From contig CAXKWD010000005.1 of the NCBI GenBank assembly GCA_964059195.1, positions 92,207,882 to 92,271,881 of the forward strand: 64,000 bases of DNA. The letters are read 5' to 3'. Every line of letters starts with the position of its first letter. The first letter of the stretch is position 1. A program made the translations under genes and the position numbers. Below are positions 23,636 through 32,998 of this stretch, in pieces. This DNA is from Ectobius pallidus. Lineage: Eukaryota > Arthropoda > Insecta > Blattodea > Ectobiidae. The notes beneath the pieces are model-generated. The model was not told the origin of the DNA, made no database searches, and saw only the letters and a program-made list of their open reading frames with translations.

Positions 23636-23890
23636 CCGGGGTGCGCAGGCAAAGAGAGTTAAGTCCACTTTCTTGTTACTGAGAATTAGAGTGACTTAAC
23701 ACACTATACCAGCCCAACATAGCTTTAGAGATGGATAAACCCATGATACACACATCCATAACTACCGTTCAATTTTGAATATGACTTCCTGGACTTAACA
23801 CAAATGTAGAGAGCATTTTATCTATAAATCTATGGACATATCTAAATTTTTAAGAATGGTGGACTTAACTCTCTTTGCCCGCGCACCCGG
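23636..23890. mobile_element. Short MITE with 33-bp inverted ends
   Basis: CCGGGGTGCGCAGGCAAAGA continuing to GAGTTAAGTCCAC is repeated inverted as GTGGACTTAACTCTCTTTGC then CCGCGCACCCGG. The immediate flanks are AATT on both sides, within a slightly longer palindrome CAATT/AATTG. The superfamily is unclear. Confidence 0.75.
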
Positions 23891-24275
23891 AATTGACATA
23901 AGCTGTTTTTCTCAGTTCATTTATAATCATAATTTATTCAATACGCTTTGTCAGATTGACAACTTTTTATTAAAGGAAGATTTTGAAGTACAAAAACATT
24001 GAAGCATTTAATTAGAATTGTAAAGAGAACTTGTGTGTGGTAAAATCAATCTGACTATTCTAACTCTGAGATTTGTGTTTGAGCATGTTAATAGTTCTTA
24101 TGTTTTCCTTATAATTTGAAAAGGCTTGTTAATTTGTAATAATCCTGAAAGTATTAGATTTTTTTAGTGTTTACTTTTCTTTTGAAATATTCTTCAGAAA
24201 ATATTGATTTTCAAAGTTCTTTCCAACTCAAGAGTTTCATATTCAGTTGCTAATTGACTATACTAGCTTCATACT

Positions 24276-25572
24276 TTATTCAAAAGTAAAGAGCAGATTT
24301 CACAAATTTATTTCTTGTGAACCACACAAGATAGAAACACAATTCCAACACTACTGGACTCAGGACAAAACAAAGTTTGTCGCATTCAATATGAGCACCA
24401 TGAGTGGCACGACCAATATCACAATAATAGCTCAGTTTTTGCCGATCAGCTGGTCCCTCGTTAAGGAGATCACTGCCTCAACAATTTGCTATCACAGTTC
24501 CTGAAGAGAAGTAGGCAGTAGTGTAACAAACACACGGTCTTTCACGTACCCCCACAGATAGAAATTACAGGGAGTAAGATCCGGTGACCTAGGCGGCCAC
24601 AGAAGAAGAACATGGTCGTGTTGTCCACCTCTGCCAATCCAGCATCCTGGAAGGGTGTTCAGGTACCATCGGACCTCATTGTGGAAATGCAGTGGGCACC
24701 ATCTTGCATGAAGATGAAGTCATGTGAATCATAATGCAGTTGGGGAAGCAGTCAGTTTTCAAGCATGTCGAGGTAAATTGGTCCTGTAATTGTACACTCG
24801 ATGAAAAAGAATGGTCCATAAACTTTTCGGACAGAAATGGCACAGAAGATATTGAGCTTTGGCAAGTCTCGTTCATGTTCAACGGCGACCCTAAGAGCTG
24901 GAGCGCCCCATATGCACACATTATGGCGATTCACCTTTCCGGAAAGATGGAACATTGTTTCATCCGAAAAAACCAGTTGGTCAGCAAAACCGTCGTGTTC
25001 CATGGCCTCTAACAATGCAGTGCAAAAGTCGAACCTTTTGTTGTAGTCCTCAGGATGCAATGCCTGGAATAACTGCAGCTTGTAGGGCTTCAGATGCAGA
25101 CAGTGTCTCAGAACACACCATACCGTTGGTTGAGGAATGCCCAATTCACTTCCTAGGGCTTCGTTCGAACATTGCTCGAATGTGCTCCACATGCTCTGCT
25201 GATGTGTGGGGACGACCCATGCGTTGCTGTGTGCATATGCACCCATCCTCTATGAATTTGCGATGCCACTCATAAATTTGCTTATGACGTGGTGGCTTCT
25301 TTCGGAAGTGACGGTGGAATGCACATTGCACCTGCACAATGGACTCATATTTCACAAATTGCAGGACACAGAACACTCGTTCCAGTGGTGTCTGCTCCAT
25401 TTTCCGACAGAGCTGCGCCCAGCGCCCCTGCTGGAACCCATGGAACTTTAAGGCAGTCTATTCAAAACTTTGAAACTTCCCGAGTCCAGTGGTGTTAGAA
25501 CTGTGTTTCTATCTTGTGTGGTTCGCAAGAAATAAATTTGCGAAATCTGCTCTTTACTTTTGAATAACCGTG
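24276..25572 (-). mobile_element. Mariner-type element with about 90-bp inverted ends
   Basis: TTATTCAAAAGTAAAGAGCA at about 24277 extends as a roughly 90-bp inverted repeat to the right end at about 25480-25572, including CCACACAAGATAGAAACACA and CACTACTGGACTC-type sequence. It carries a DUF4817-class transposase pseudogene on the minus strand. Such long ends are unusual compared with the roughly 30-bp ends of classical mariners. Confidence 0.85.
24510..25400 (-). pseudogene. DUF4817-class mariner transposase, frameshifted
   Basis: The minus-strand start at 25400 (MEQTPLERVF) encodes the N-terminal helix-turn-helix domain (YEWHRKFIEDGCIC, then GRPHTS). A frameshift near 25150-25240 leads to the second open piece (24752-25246), which has ELGIPQPTVWCVLRHCLHLK (second helix-turn-helix), LVFSDETMFHLSGKVNRHN (first catalytic Asp), NIFCAISVRKVYGPFFF and TGPIYLDMLEN. 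Beyond 24752 the frame continues, broken by a stop, with DFIFMQDGA (second Asp) and PPRSPDLTPCNFYLWGYVKD (third acidic site region) near 24550-24640. It is a nearly complete domain set but dead. Confidence 0.85.
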
Positions 25573-25812
25573 TCCTTTCTTTTGACAAGATAGAAATGGA
25601 ACAAGGGTTATTCGAAGTATGGTTTATCATCCCAATTATAGCTTCAATTATTAAATGCCAGAGTGGTATTTTATAATAAAAAGCTCACTTCACACCTTAG
25701 TTCCATGAGTATTAGTGTACAATACCATTGGTATATCATGATCAAGTGTGTAGTTAATTATGTATTTTCTGACATATATACCAGTATATAATTTATATTT
25801 ATCTCTATGCAG

Positions 25813-26226
25813 AGCTTCTCTTCAATGAAAAGGATAATTTCTTCAATGGAGACTACGAAGAATAAACCTGGTTGTTCTTGTGTACAAATGGAGGAACGTC
25901 TTTCTGCAATAGAGAAAGAAATAGAAAAACTGCATAAATTGATTTCTGCCAGAGAATACAATCCTGAAGATGATAATTCACGTGTGAAGCCTACAGCTCT
26001 ATCTGGATGTCTTCCACCTCCTCCCCCACCACCACCACCACCACCTCCTCCTCCTCCTCCTCCTCCTCCACCACCACCTCCACCATCTCTGTTCAGCGAG
26101 GAATCAAATGGATTGAAGATAACAAGAAAGAAAGAAAATTTAATAGCTGACAAGATATCTCGCTTAACAATTACAGTAGAGGATATACGAAAAGTACAGC
26201 TCAAGAAGACACCATCTACAATACAC
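25813..26226 (+). CDS. Mitochondrial fission regulator family, coiled-coil and polyproline exon
   Basis: This 138-codon exon follows ATTTATCTCTATGCAG and ends at GTAAGA, phase 0 at both ends. A coiled-coil heptad stretch (VQMEERLSAIEKEIEKLHKL) is followed by a run of about 26 prolines, then EDIRKVQLKKTPSTIH. The order coiled coil, polyproline, basic region is that of vertebrate MTFR1/MTFR2/MTFR1L, mitochondrial proteins that promote fission and support respiration. The proline run is encoded by mixed CCN codons, so it is a repeat under coding constraint with possible length variation. An apparent minus-strand frame across it (polyglycine) is a shadow. The N-terminal family signature (VRRIGTNLPL-like) was not found in the window. 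Confidence 0.8.
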
Positions 26227-26316
26227 GTAAGAATCAGCTAACATTATAATGAAGGGTTTTTGTAATGTATGAGACACAAGGGTGCCCGAAGGTTTCATCT
26301 CAATAGTGTTTGTAAG

Positions 26317-26872
26317 CAGTGATGGGAAGTAATTGAGTAAAAGTATCGGATTACATGTAACAATTCCTTTTTTGGTCCCATTTACTTGTAATAGTTGCTT
26401 TTAAAAAAATGTAATTTTTACTTATTTACTTCTGGAAATAAAATTGTAATCGTTACACTTTAGTACTCATTAGTAGTAGTATCATTCTCGCTTGCTATGT
26501 CGTCATCGTTACTTTCTTTTGCAACTGATGTCCATATTAGAGATAATATTAACAAATAGTTACTCAATGTGTCTGAAAATAATGGTATTGATTTTTTGTT
26601 TGTTTGTTATTTTGTGCATTAATAATTTGAGACGTGGTAATGTCCCAGGCTTCTCTACCAATGAATGGCCCAATAGTTTATGGCCTTGTGCCCAAAACAA
26701 ACAAAAAAACAAGGAATTTTTAGGTACTGCAATTTTGTAAAGTAGTAGCAATTGAATTGTAATTTTACTGATTATTTTTAAAAAGCAATTTGTAATTGTA
26801 ATTAAGTGAAATGTCTCTCAGGTTATTGTAATTCAGTCTAATAACTTTCTTTTTGTACTTTTCCCATCACTG
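26317..26872. mobile_element. Non-autonomous hAT element (556 bp)
   Basis: Inverted ends CAGTGATGGGAAGTA and (inverted) TACTTTTCCCATCACTG. Flanks TTTGTAAG at 26309-26316 and TTTATAAG at 26873-26880 agree at seven of eight bases. The subterminal DNA is rich in AGTAATTGAGTAAAAGTA-like motifs. No coding capacity. Confidence 0.85.
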
Positions 26873-26966
26873 TTTATAAGTTTGTTGATTCTAAGTTAAA
26901 TGACATAAATGATTAAGCCCATTACACGGGCTGGGAAAATAATAATTTTACCATTAAGTTTATTTT

Positions 26967-28534
26967 AGGGTCAATCCATTAGAAATGAACCAGGCCAAGT
27001 TGCTTGACATTTTTGATTAGCCTAATTTTTTTACCAGTTATTTCCCAACTAAAGGTGAGTTCAAAACTATGGTAAAAATATTTTTGGGCTCATACTTTTT
27101 TTTTGGCGGCCATTTTAAGTTTGCTTTTTAATCATATTTCAGTCGAAAACATGTTTTGCACAAATGTATGTAATTCTGTTAATTTTATAGATAACAAGAC
27201 AAAATAAACACCAAAATTATCAAAAAGAAATGCTCTACATTTTTGTGTTAACACAATATTACCTAAGTAGTGAGGAGAGTGAAGAAAAAAATTCAAAACT
27301 ACAAATTGAAAATTGACTTAAAACGGGAGTTTTGGGGCCGCAAAATTATTAGAAGGAAGAAAGACTCTCCCTTATTTTTTTTTTTTCTGGTGTAGATCTA
27401 CTATAGGGCTACTCGCTGTAGAAGTTTAAAGCTTGAGAACTTTACAGTTTTTTTAATACAATTTTTAAAAAATGCCCAAAACCGTATTTTGGCAATATTT
27501 GAAGTAGAATATCTCAAAAGGGACTGAGTGAAAAATTATGAAATTTATACAGATAACACCTCTTTATGATATAAAGATGTGTTATAAATTTGGTGACTGA
27601 GACTGAACTGGTTCCCGAGTTATAGTGCATCGAAGTTGGCCATAACTGCAAACTATGCACCGAAATTTCAACACTCTTCAAAGCTTTGAGGAAACCAAAA
27701 AATTGTCATGCTAACTGATGAAATGTAGCCTACATATACAACTCTTTTGTATAATAAACTTAGGCTCACAAAAATTTTATATTTACAATTACAAAGTGAA
27801 TTTTTACTATTAAATTACCGTTAAATTTCGTGTGCCTATAACGCAATTTTTGGCCAAATTCGATGCACTGTAAATCGGAAAACCAGTTGAGTCTCAGTCA
27901 CCAAATTTTTTTCACATCTTTATATTATAAAGAGGTGTTATCTGTATAAATATCATAATTTTTCACTCAGTCCCTTTTGAGATATTCTACTTCAAATATT
28001 GCCAAAATACGGTTTTGATCATTTTTGAAAAATTGTATTAAAAAAACCGCAAAGTTCTCAAGCTTTAAACTTCTACAGCGAGTAGTCCTATAGTAGATCT
28101 ACACCAGAAAAAAAAATTAAGGGCGAGTCTTTCTTCCTTCTAATAGTTTTGCGGCACCAAAGCTCCCGTTTTAAGTCAATTTTCAATTTGTAGTTTTGAA
28201 TTTTTTTCTTCACTTTCCGCACTACTTAGGTAATATTGTGTTAAAACAAAAATGTAGAACATTTCATTCTGATAATTTTGGTGTTTATTTTGTCTTGTTA
28301 TCTATAAAATTAACAGAGTTACATACATTTGTGCAAAACATGTTTTCAACTGAAATATGATTAAAAAGCAAACTTAAAATGGCCGCCAAAAAAAAAGTAT
28401 GATCCCAAAAATTTTTTTACCATAGTTTTGAACTCACCTTTAGTTGGGAAATAACTTGTAAAAAATTTAGGAAAATCAAAAATGTCGAGCAACAAATTTT
28501 ATTAAATTTGGTTCATTTCTAATGGATTGACCCT
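26967..28534. mobile_element. 1.57-kb foldback element with arms of about 690 bp
   Basis: The left arm begins AGGGTCAATCCATTAGAAAT and the right arm ends in its complement at 28534. The inverted match covers almost all of 26967-27655 and 27846-28534, including TGGCGGCCATTTTAAGTTTG and CTCAGTCCCTTTTGAGATAT. The arms are roughly 95% alike by eye, with a diverged centre of about 190 bp. There is no open frame of note. I could not define a convincing target duplication (TTTATTTT on the left, TTACTGAT on the right). Confidence 0.9.
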
Positions 28535-28569
28535 TTACTGATATAGCAGTAGTATTTTAAAAACCGAAT

Positions 28570-29060
28570 TGTAAATAATAACACAACACTGAGGTTCCAA
28601 AAATGAATGTCTGATGCACTCACAACGCTTCAACTTAGAAACACCTCCCCTAGAGTATGTTGTATGCTATCTATACAATGACTGTACAACACTGCTAAAG
28701 CGCAACAAATAACTTTAACCGAAATTAAAAATTAAATTTTGACTGAACCGGCTGTAACACCTAAATTGCATTTTGAACAGCATGGCTTAAGTAAGGACCT
28801 GCTTGGAATGCATGCTTGGCAAATACTGAGGTCTCCATAAGAAGGGTTATGATTGGCTGTTTGCTCCGACATAACTTTGTAACGGTAACTCTGTATAAAA
28901 ATAATGACCTATCAATACCAAAAGCACTGTGCTATCAGGATAAAATTTTCACATCAACACTCTTTGGGTCATAGAGAAAGTATGGTGAAATTTTCAGATC
29001 TCTAGGTCAAAGGGTCACTTCACGAACAAACAGATATTTTAGAGTGTTTTTAATATAGTA
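28570..29060 (-). repeat. Dispersed repeat family R2, minus copy
   Basis: The reverse complement contains CTTTGACCTAGAGATCTGAA, GCAAACAGCCAATCATAACC, CCAAGCATGCATTCCAAGCA and CATACAACATACTC, which appear in the same order at about 54640-55160 on the + strand. Not coding in either copy. Confidence 0.7.
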
Positions 29061-29354
29061 TACCAGGTAGATATGAAAAATGTTTTCAAAGTTATTTGAG
29101 AAATAACAATAATTGAGCATGTGATCTTGTGTTTTTAATATCATTAACAAAAATGGAAGTGGTCTGTTCCAATGCCATGTAATGTCTGTTTATGCAAATG
29201 AAGCATTTCTTGCAGGCATCATTGATCTCCCTTGATCAGTGGGTAAAAGAAAAAAGTTCATATAAACAATTGATCCATGCTAAACTTACAAAATTATTTA
29301 TTTTATGTCTCTCGGCTTCATTCCTTCATGCTGCTGGTTGGCCTTTTTATTGCC

Positions 29355-29830
29355 TCAGCCCATACCTTAGGTTCTATAAGTAGAGGAAGTATTGTTTTCA
29401 ACCCCCAAATTCAAAGTTGAGTTTTTAAGAGAAATTCAAATTTCTAGGTCCCCTGAATTCAAAAATACTATTTTCTGAAACATGTATGTCTATGTGTATG
29501 TGAACAACCTAGCTCCAGAATGAAGAATCATATGAAAACCAAATTTTGTGTTTGGGTTAGATACCGTCTGAGGATGTGACACGAACATTGAGGACTTTCT
29601 CTTTTTAAGGGGTCTCTACATGAAGAAAATGTTTTTTGCATTTTTCTCGAAAATGGGTCTTACAATTTTCTTTAAATTTTGTACATGGGGTGCTTATACC
29701 AAAGCTAATACTTTTATTTAATAAATGTAATGTTTGAATTATTTTTCTGTTAAATAAATTATTAACATAAAACATATCAGTAAATAATCATGGGCAAAGA
29801 TGTGGGCATCTGCTAGTACCTAATAAATAA
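29355..29830 (+). repeat. Dispersed repeat family R1, third copy
   Basis: GTTCTATAAGTAGAGGAAGT, CCCTGAATTCAAAAATACTA, GAACAACCTAGCTCCAGAAT and TCTCGAAAATGGGTC line up with the copies at 3839 and 10830. This copy has no hAT insertion. Confidence 0.65.
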
Positions 29831-30412
29831 GTAATGTAAATTTATGCCACCAACTACTTTCTCCATATCTGCTGCGCAATCTAGTGCATGTTTTGATAAA
29901 ATTGGTTAACATTGGCAGAAATATGAAAGTTGAAATTTAATCTGTAAAACTCTTACATGAAACATACAGGGCATTTTCTATCCTAAGCATAAATGTTTGA
30001 GTTCTCTCGTTTCCCATTCTCACATAGAGTAGTAAACTGAGATTGTGGAAGATGAGACATGCTTGTAACCACTTGCTTGTGTTGAGTTCTTGTGGCCTCG
30101 TCACATGTTTTAATAATTTAACGTCTTTCTTGATGTGATGGTCACAAGTCCAAGAGTTGTGAGCTATTGCTGATTTGTCTGTCTGTATTAATTTAATATT
30201 CCTTCAGATAATTTCTGTGAAAAATGTTTATTTACGTTTTACAGCTAATTACACTTTGTGTACAGTTTTTCAATAAATAGCGAGAAACAGAATTTATTTC
30301 ATGTGAAGTGATAGAAAAGTAAGATGAAGTTGCAGACATACTTGTGTTGCATTCCCAGAAGACACTTAACTTAAATATAACTTTTTTTTTTTTTTTCATT
30401 TTTAACTATGTA

Positions 30413-31120
30413 CAGTCGGTCAAATAAAAAACGTCAGGCGTTATTTCATAAAGTACCACGAACGAGCATATGCGCATGTACTACAGGAAGACTTAAGGTT
30501 AGGTTCACACCTGCCTCTTGTCTGTCCATGTATTTTCTTGATTATTTAGTCAGTTTTGTTCCAAAACAAACTTATTTAGAAGGCTGTGGCTATATGCCTC
30601 ACGTCCGCCATATTCTTGGTTGCAAATTCTTATAATATTAATAATTAATCAATTCGAGAGGAATATGTTTATTCAAGGAGCATTTTTTAAAGATTTTATT
30701 TTATAATACCGGTACTTGTAGTGCAAAATCAATAACTTCCGGTCGCATTATAGGCTAGTGAAGAACCCACCTGCGAGCTGCTTTTAAAGAAATATGGAAC
30801 CTTCTTGCTGCTTCAGAGGCCGAAAAATGCAGGTCAATTACAGCCCTAAATACACTTTCTCTCAAGCTAGCATTTGTATGTGGCGCGATGACACAAAGCA
30901 AAATGAATTGTGACAATACATTAAGTTGAATATCGTGTGTTGCGCTTTCAGCGTTGTTCATTTTTTCCCCTCGTTCATTTTTTCCCTCCTGTCGCATGGC
31001 CTGATATGTTCCGATCAAATGACCTGTATTTTATGTTTTTTATAGGAAACTTGTGAACTAATGCATTAAAACTTTAATTTTAACTGCATACGAGTCCCGA
31101 CGTTTTTTATTTTACATACA
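30413..31120 (-). mobile_element. Tc1/pogo-like deletion derivative
   Basis: The ends share CAAATAAAAAACGTC (30421-30435 and inverted at 31098-31113), with TA nearby on both sides. An 87-residue minus-strand frame (30755-31018) ends in a helix-turn-helix-like segment. The catalytic region is absent, so this is an internally deleted copy. Confidence 0.6.
30755..31018 (-). pseudogene. Transposase N-terminal fragment with helix-turn-helix
   Basis: The frame begins MIGTYQAMRQEGKNERGEKM and ends AVIDLHFSASEAARRFHISL then KAARRWVLH, a pattern like the Psq/IS630 helix-turn-helix that binds transposon ends. No DDE residues follow. It belongs to the deletion derivative around it. Confidence 0.55.
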
Positions 31121-31309
31121 CAGATGTGTTTCTGAAAAATTATATTTTCAGATTTAGAAGACTTAAAAACAAGTATTTTTTCTGAAAACTCAAAATCAGA
31201 TTTCAGGTTTAAACACAGTATGTATGATATGGGTTGAGAGAGTACTAAATGCTGTAAATGTTTAAATCTCTTCTGTTCATACAGTAGGCATCCATTTAAA
31301 TTACCTCTG
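31121..31309 (+). repeat. 190-bp segment duplicated at 32205-32391 (first copy)
   Basis: From CAGATGTGTTTCTGAAAAAT to CATTTAAATTACCTCTG the sequence recurs about 1.1 kb downstream in the same orientation with a few indels. It starts exactly at the right border of the Tc1-like derivative. Confidence 0.85.
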
Positions 31310-31479
31310 CCACTGAATATTCAATGTTTCAGGAGGTTGAGGCTTCTGGAATTTCACATGGAGACAGAAAAATTGTCAACCTTATGCACTAGTTATCATT
31401 ACCACTCACATTACTCTTGTTACTCAGTTTTATTAAAAGCTGATGCCATAGTCCATCAAGAGTGACACATTTAGAAATC

Positions 31480-31985
31480 AAAATGACCTATCACAGATTG
31501 AACTGGGCAACATTTCAGAATGAGGCACCTGCATCATGGATTTCTCCAGTGCCATCAATAAGTCGCTCCGCAGCTCTTGTATAGGTGAGAAAATGCTAAG
31601 AAACGGAATTCATTTGGAAGCACTGGAGAGTATGATTATAATGTTATAATTTGAGTTCTTTTCTGAGTACTCTATGTGCAGACCCGAAAGAAATGCCAGT
31701 TGGTTGTACTAGTTTGTTGATGGATTTCGAGGGGCTTTTTAGTATTACATCCGAAATATCAGCCATTTTTCTTGCATTAATATGATTGGTCTAACTCCCG
31801 GCATCATGCACTGAACCTGTTTCTCGAAGTTTCTTTATTAAATCACACACGGTATCTTTATGTAGTACTCTTGAATTCGGAAGCTATTCAGCAAATTTTT
31901 GTTGCACCTTTACTGTGTAATGTCCATGTTCTTCAAAAACATTTTCAACAAATAACACATGCTCCTCAATAGAATGCATCTTGAT
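31480..31985 (-). pseudogene. DUF4817-class transposase N-terminal fragment
   Basis: On the minus strand from about 31982, MHSIEEHVLFVENVFEEHGH begins an N-terminal DNA-binding domain, followed by RVLHKDTVCDLIKKLRETGS and later INKLVQPTGISFGSAHRVLR, the second helix-turn-helix. Stops interrupt it at several points and no catalytic domain follows. It is an old fragment of the same transposase class as 24510-25400 but clearly a different subfamily. Confidence 0.65.
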
Positions 31986-32096
31986 TTACTTAATCACCTC
32001 CTGCAAGACACAAATTTGCACAGATATACACAGAACAACCAATCTATCGAGCGAGTTGGCTAGGATGTCCACCATCCTAGCCAAGGCAATTAATTG

Positions 32097-32494
32097 GATT
32101 AATAAAGTTGTTGACTCTTAAACACTTTTGGCTTCACTTTTCCTTACATTTTTGCAGGACATACGTTTCATGGGCTTTGTCCACATTTTCAACTGCTTGA
32201 CAAGCAGATGTGTTTCTGAAAAATTATATTTTCAGATTTAGAAGACTTAAATCAAGTATTTTTTTCTGAAAACTCAAAATCAGATTTCTGGTTTAAACAC
32301 AGTCTTATGATATGGGTAGAGAGAATACTAAATGCTGTAAATGTTTAAATCTCTTCTGTTCATAAGTAGGCATCCATTTAAATTACCTCTGACAAGCAGT
32401 TGAAAATGTGAGCAAAGCCCATGAAACGTACGTCCTGCAAAAATGTAAGGAAAAGTGAAGCCAAAAGTGTTTAAGAGTCAACAACTTTATTAAT
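32097..32494. repeat. Inverted repeat with hammerhead-like halves enclosing a captured segment
   Basis: The arms of about 105 bp (32098-32204 and 32392-32494) are inverted copies: TTAATAAAGTTGTTGACTCT ... GACAAGCAG. Each arm holds a GAAACGTAYGTCCTGC motif (minus at about 32160-32175, + at about 32423-32440) preceded by GAAAATGTGRGC/AAAGCCCATG. The loop 32205-32391 is the second copy of the 190-bp segment at 31121-31309. Confidence 0.85.
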
Positions 32495-32849
32495 TACATA
32501 ATTTGTTGCTTCACTGTATTAAGCTCCATTATCTCTTGATTTCTTATAATTAATTGGATATTTACTTACCATTAATGATCGCTGTTGTTTCATCACATCC
32601 ATTAAAATTGAATATTGGTTGAATTTAACAGATGCACTAAGGTAATCAACAATAGAAAATAGACAAACATCAATAGTTAACATGGCCTATTCTGTTATCT
32701 GCTACGAGTCTGAAAAGAAGGTTAAGAGAATACCAACCTTCGCCTGGGTAATAAACATAATGCTAGCTGTGGAGTGACTTATTGATGGCACTGTACATTA
32801 ATATACAATTTATATAATTAAGTGATATGATTATTCCCCTTTTTTCTAG

Positions 32850-32998
32850 GGAGAAAAACGAAATCCAGCTGTACTAAATAGAGGTCCTGTTGTATCTTTG
32901 GAGATGCTTCGTTCTGTCAAACTTCGTTCAAGTCAGAACAGGAGGAGGAGTGCTGAACGTAACAAATCTGCTAACAGATTTCCTTTTAATTCCCCCAG
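32850..32998 (+). CDS. Mitochondrial fission regulator family, conserved basic exon
   Basis: The exon follows CCCTTTTTTCTAG and ends at GTGAGA: 49 codons plus two bases, so it starts in phase 0 and ends in phase 2. It encodes SLEMLRSVKLRSS, very close to the MLEILKEMNSVKLRS-type block conserved in MTFR1 and MTFR2 after the polyproline region. A basic serine-rich tail follows (QNRRRSAERNKSANRF). The phase fits both neighbouring exons at 25813 and 35919. Confidence 0.85.

Larger units (their letters stand above)
11793..25812 (+). other. Long interval between candidate exons, about 14 kb, transposon-rich
   Basis: If the exon at 11592 splices to that at 25813, this is one 14-kb intron; otherwise a gene end is hidden here. 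It holds the mobile elements and inverted repeats listed separately. I see no host coding exon in the remaining stretches (for example 11800-12950, 13200-13960, 16670-17010, 18440-18640, 22600-23000 and 23900-24270). Confidence 0.4.
26227..32849 (+). other. Intron (6.6 kb) of the fission regulator gene
   Basis: Bounded by GTAAGA and a TTTTTTCTAG acceptor. It contains a hAT MITE, the 1.57-kb foldback element, copies of repeats R1 and R2, a Tc1-like deletion derivative, a mariner transposase fragment and an inverted repeat with a captured segment. I see no further exon, though a small one could be missed. Confidence 0.7.

Noticed and set aside
25758..26204. Minus-strand frame with a long glycine run
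   Set aside because: It is the antisense shadow of the polyproline exon of the fission regulator gene.
32041..32097. Small hairpin around GGATG/CATCC (ccaccatcctagcc) as a terminator
   Set aside because: It is a short palindrome in eukaryotic intronic DNA; a bacterial-type terminator reading has no meaning here.
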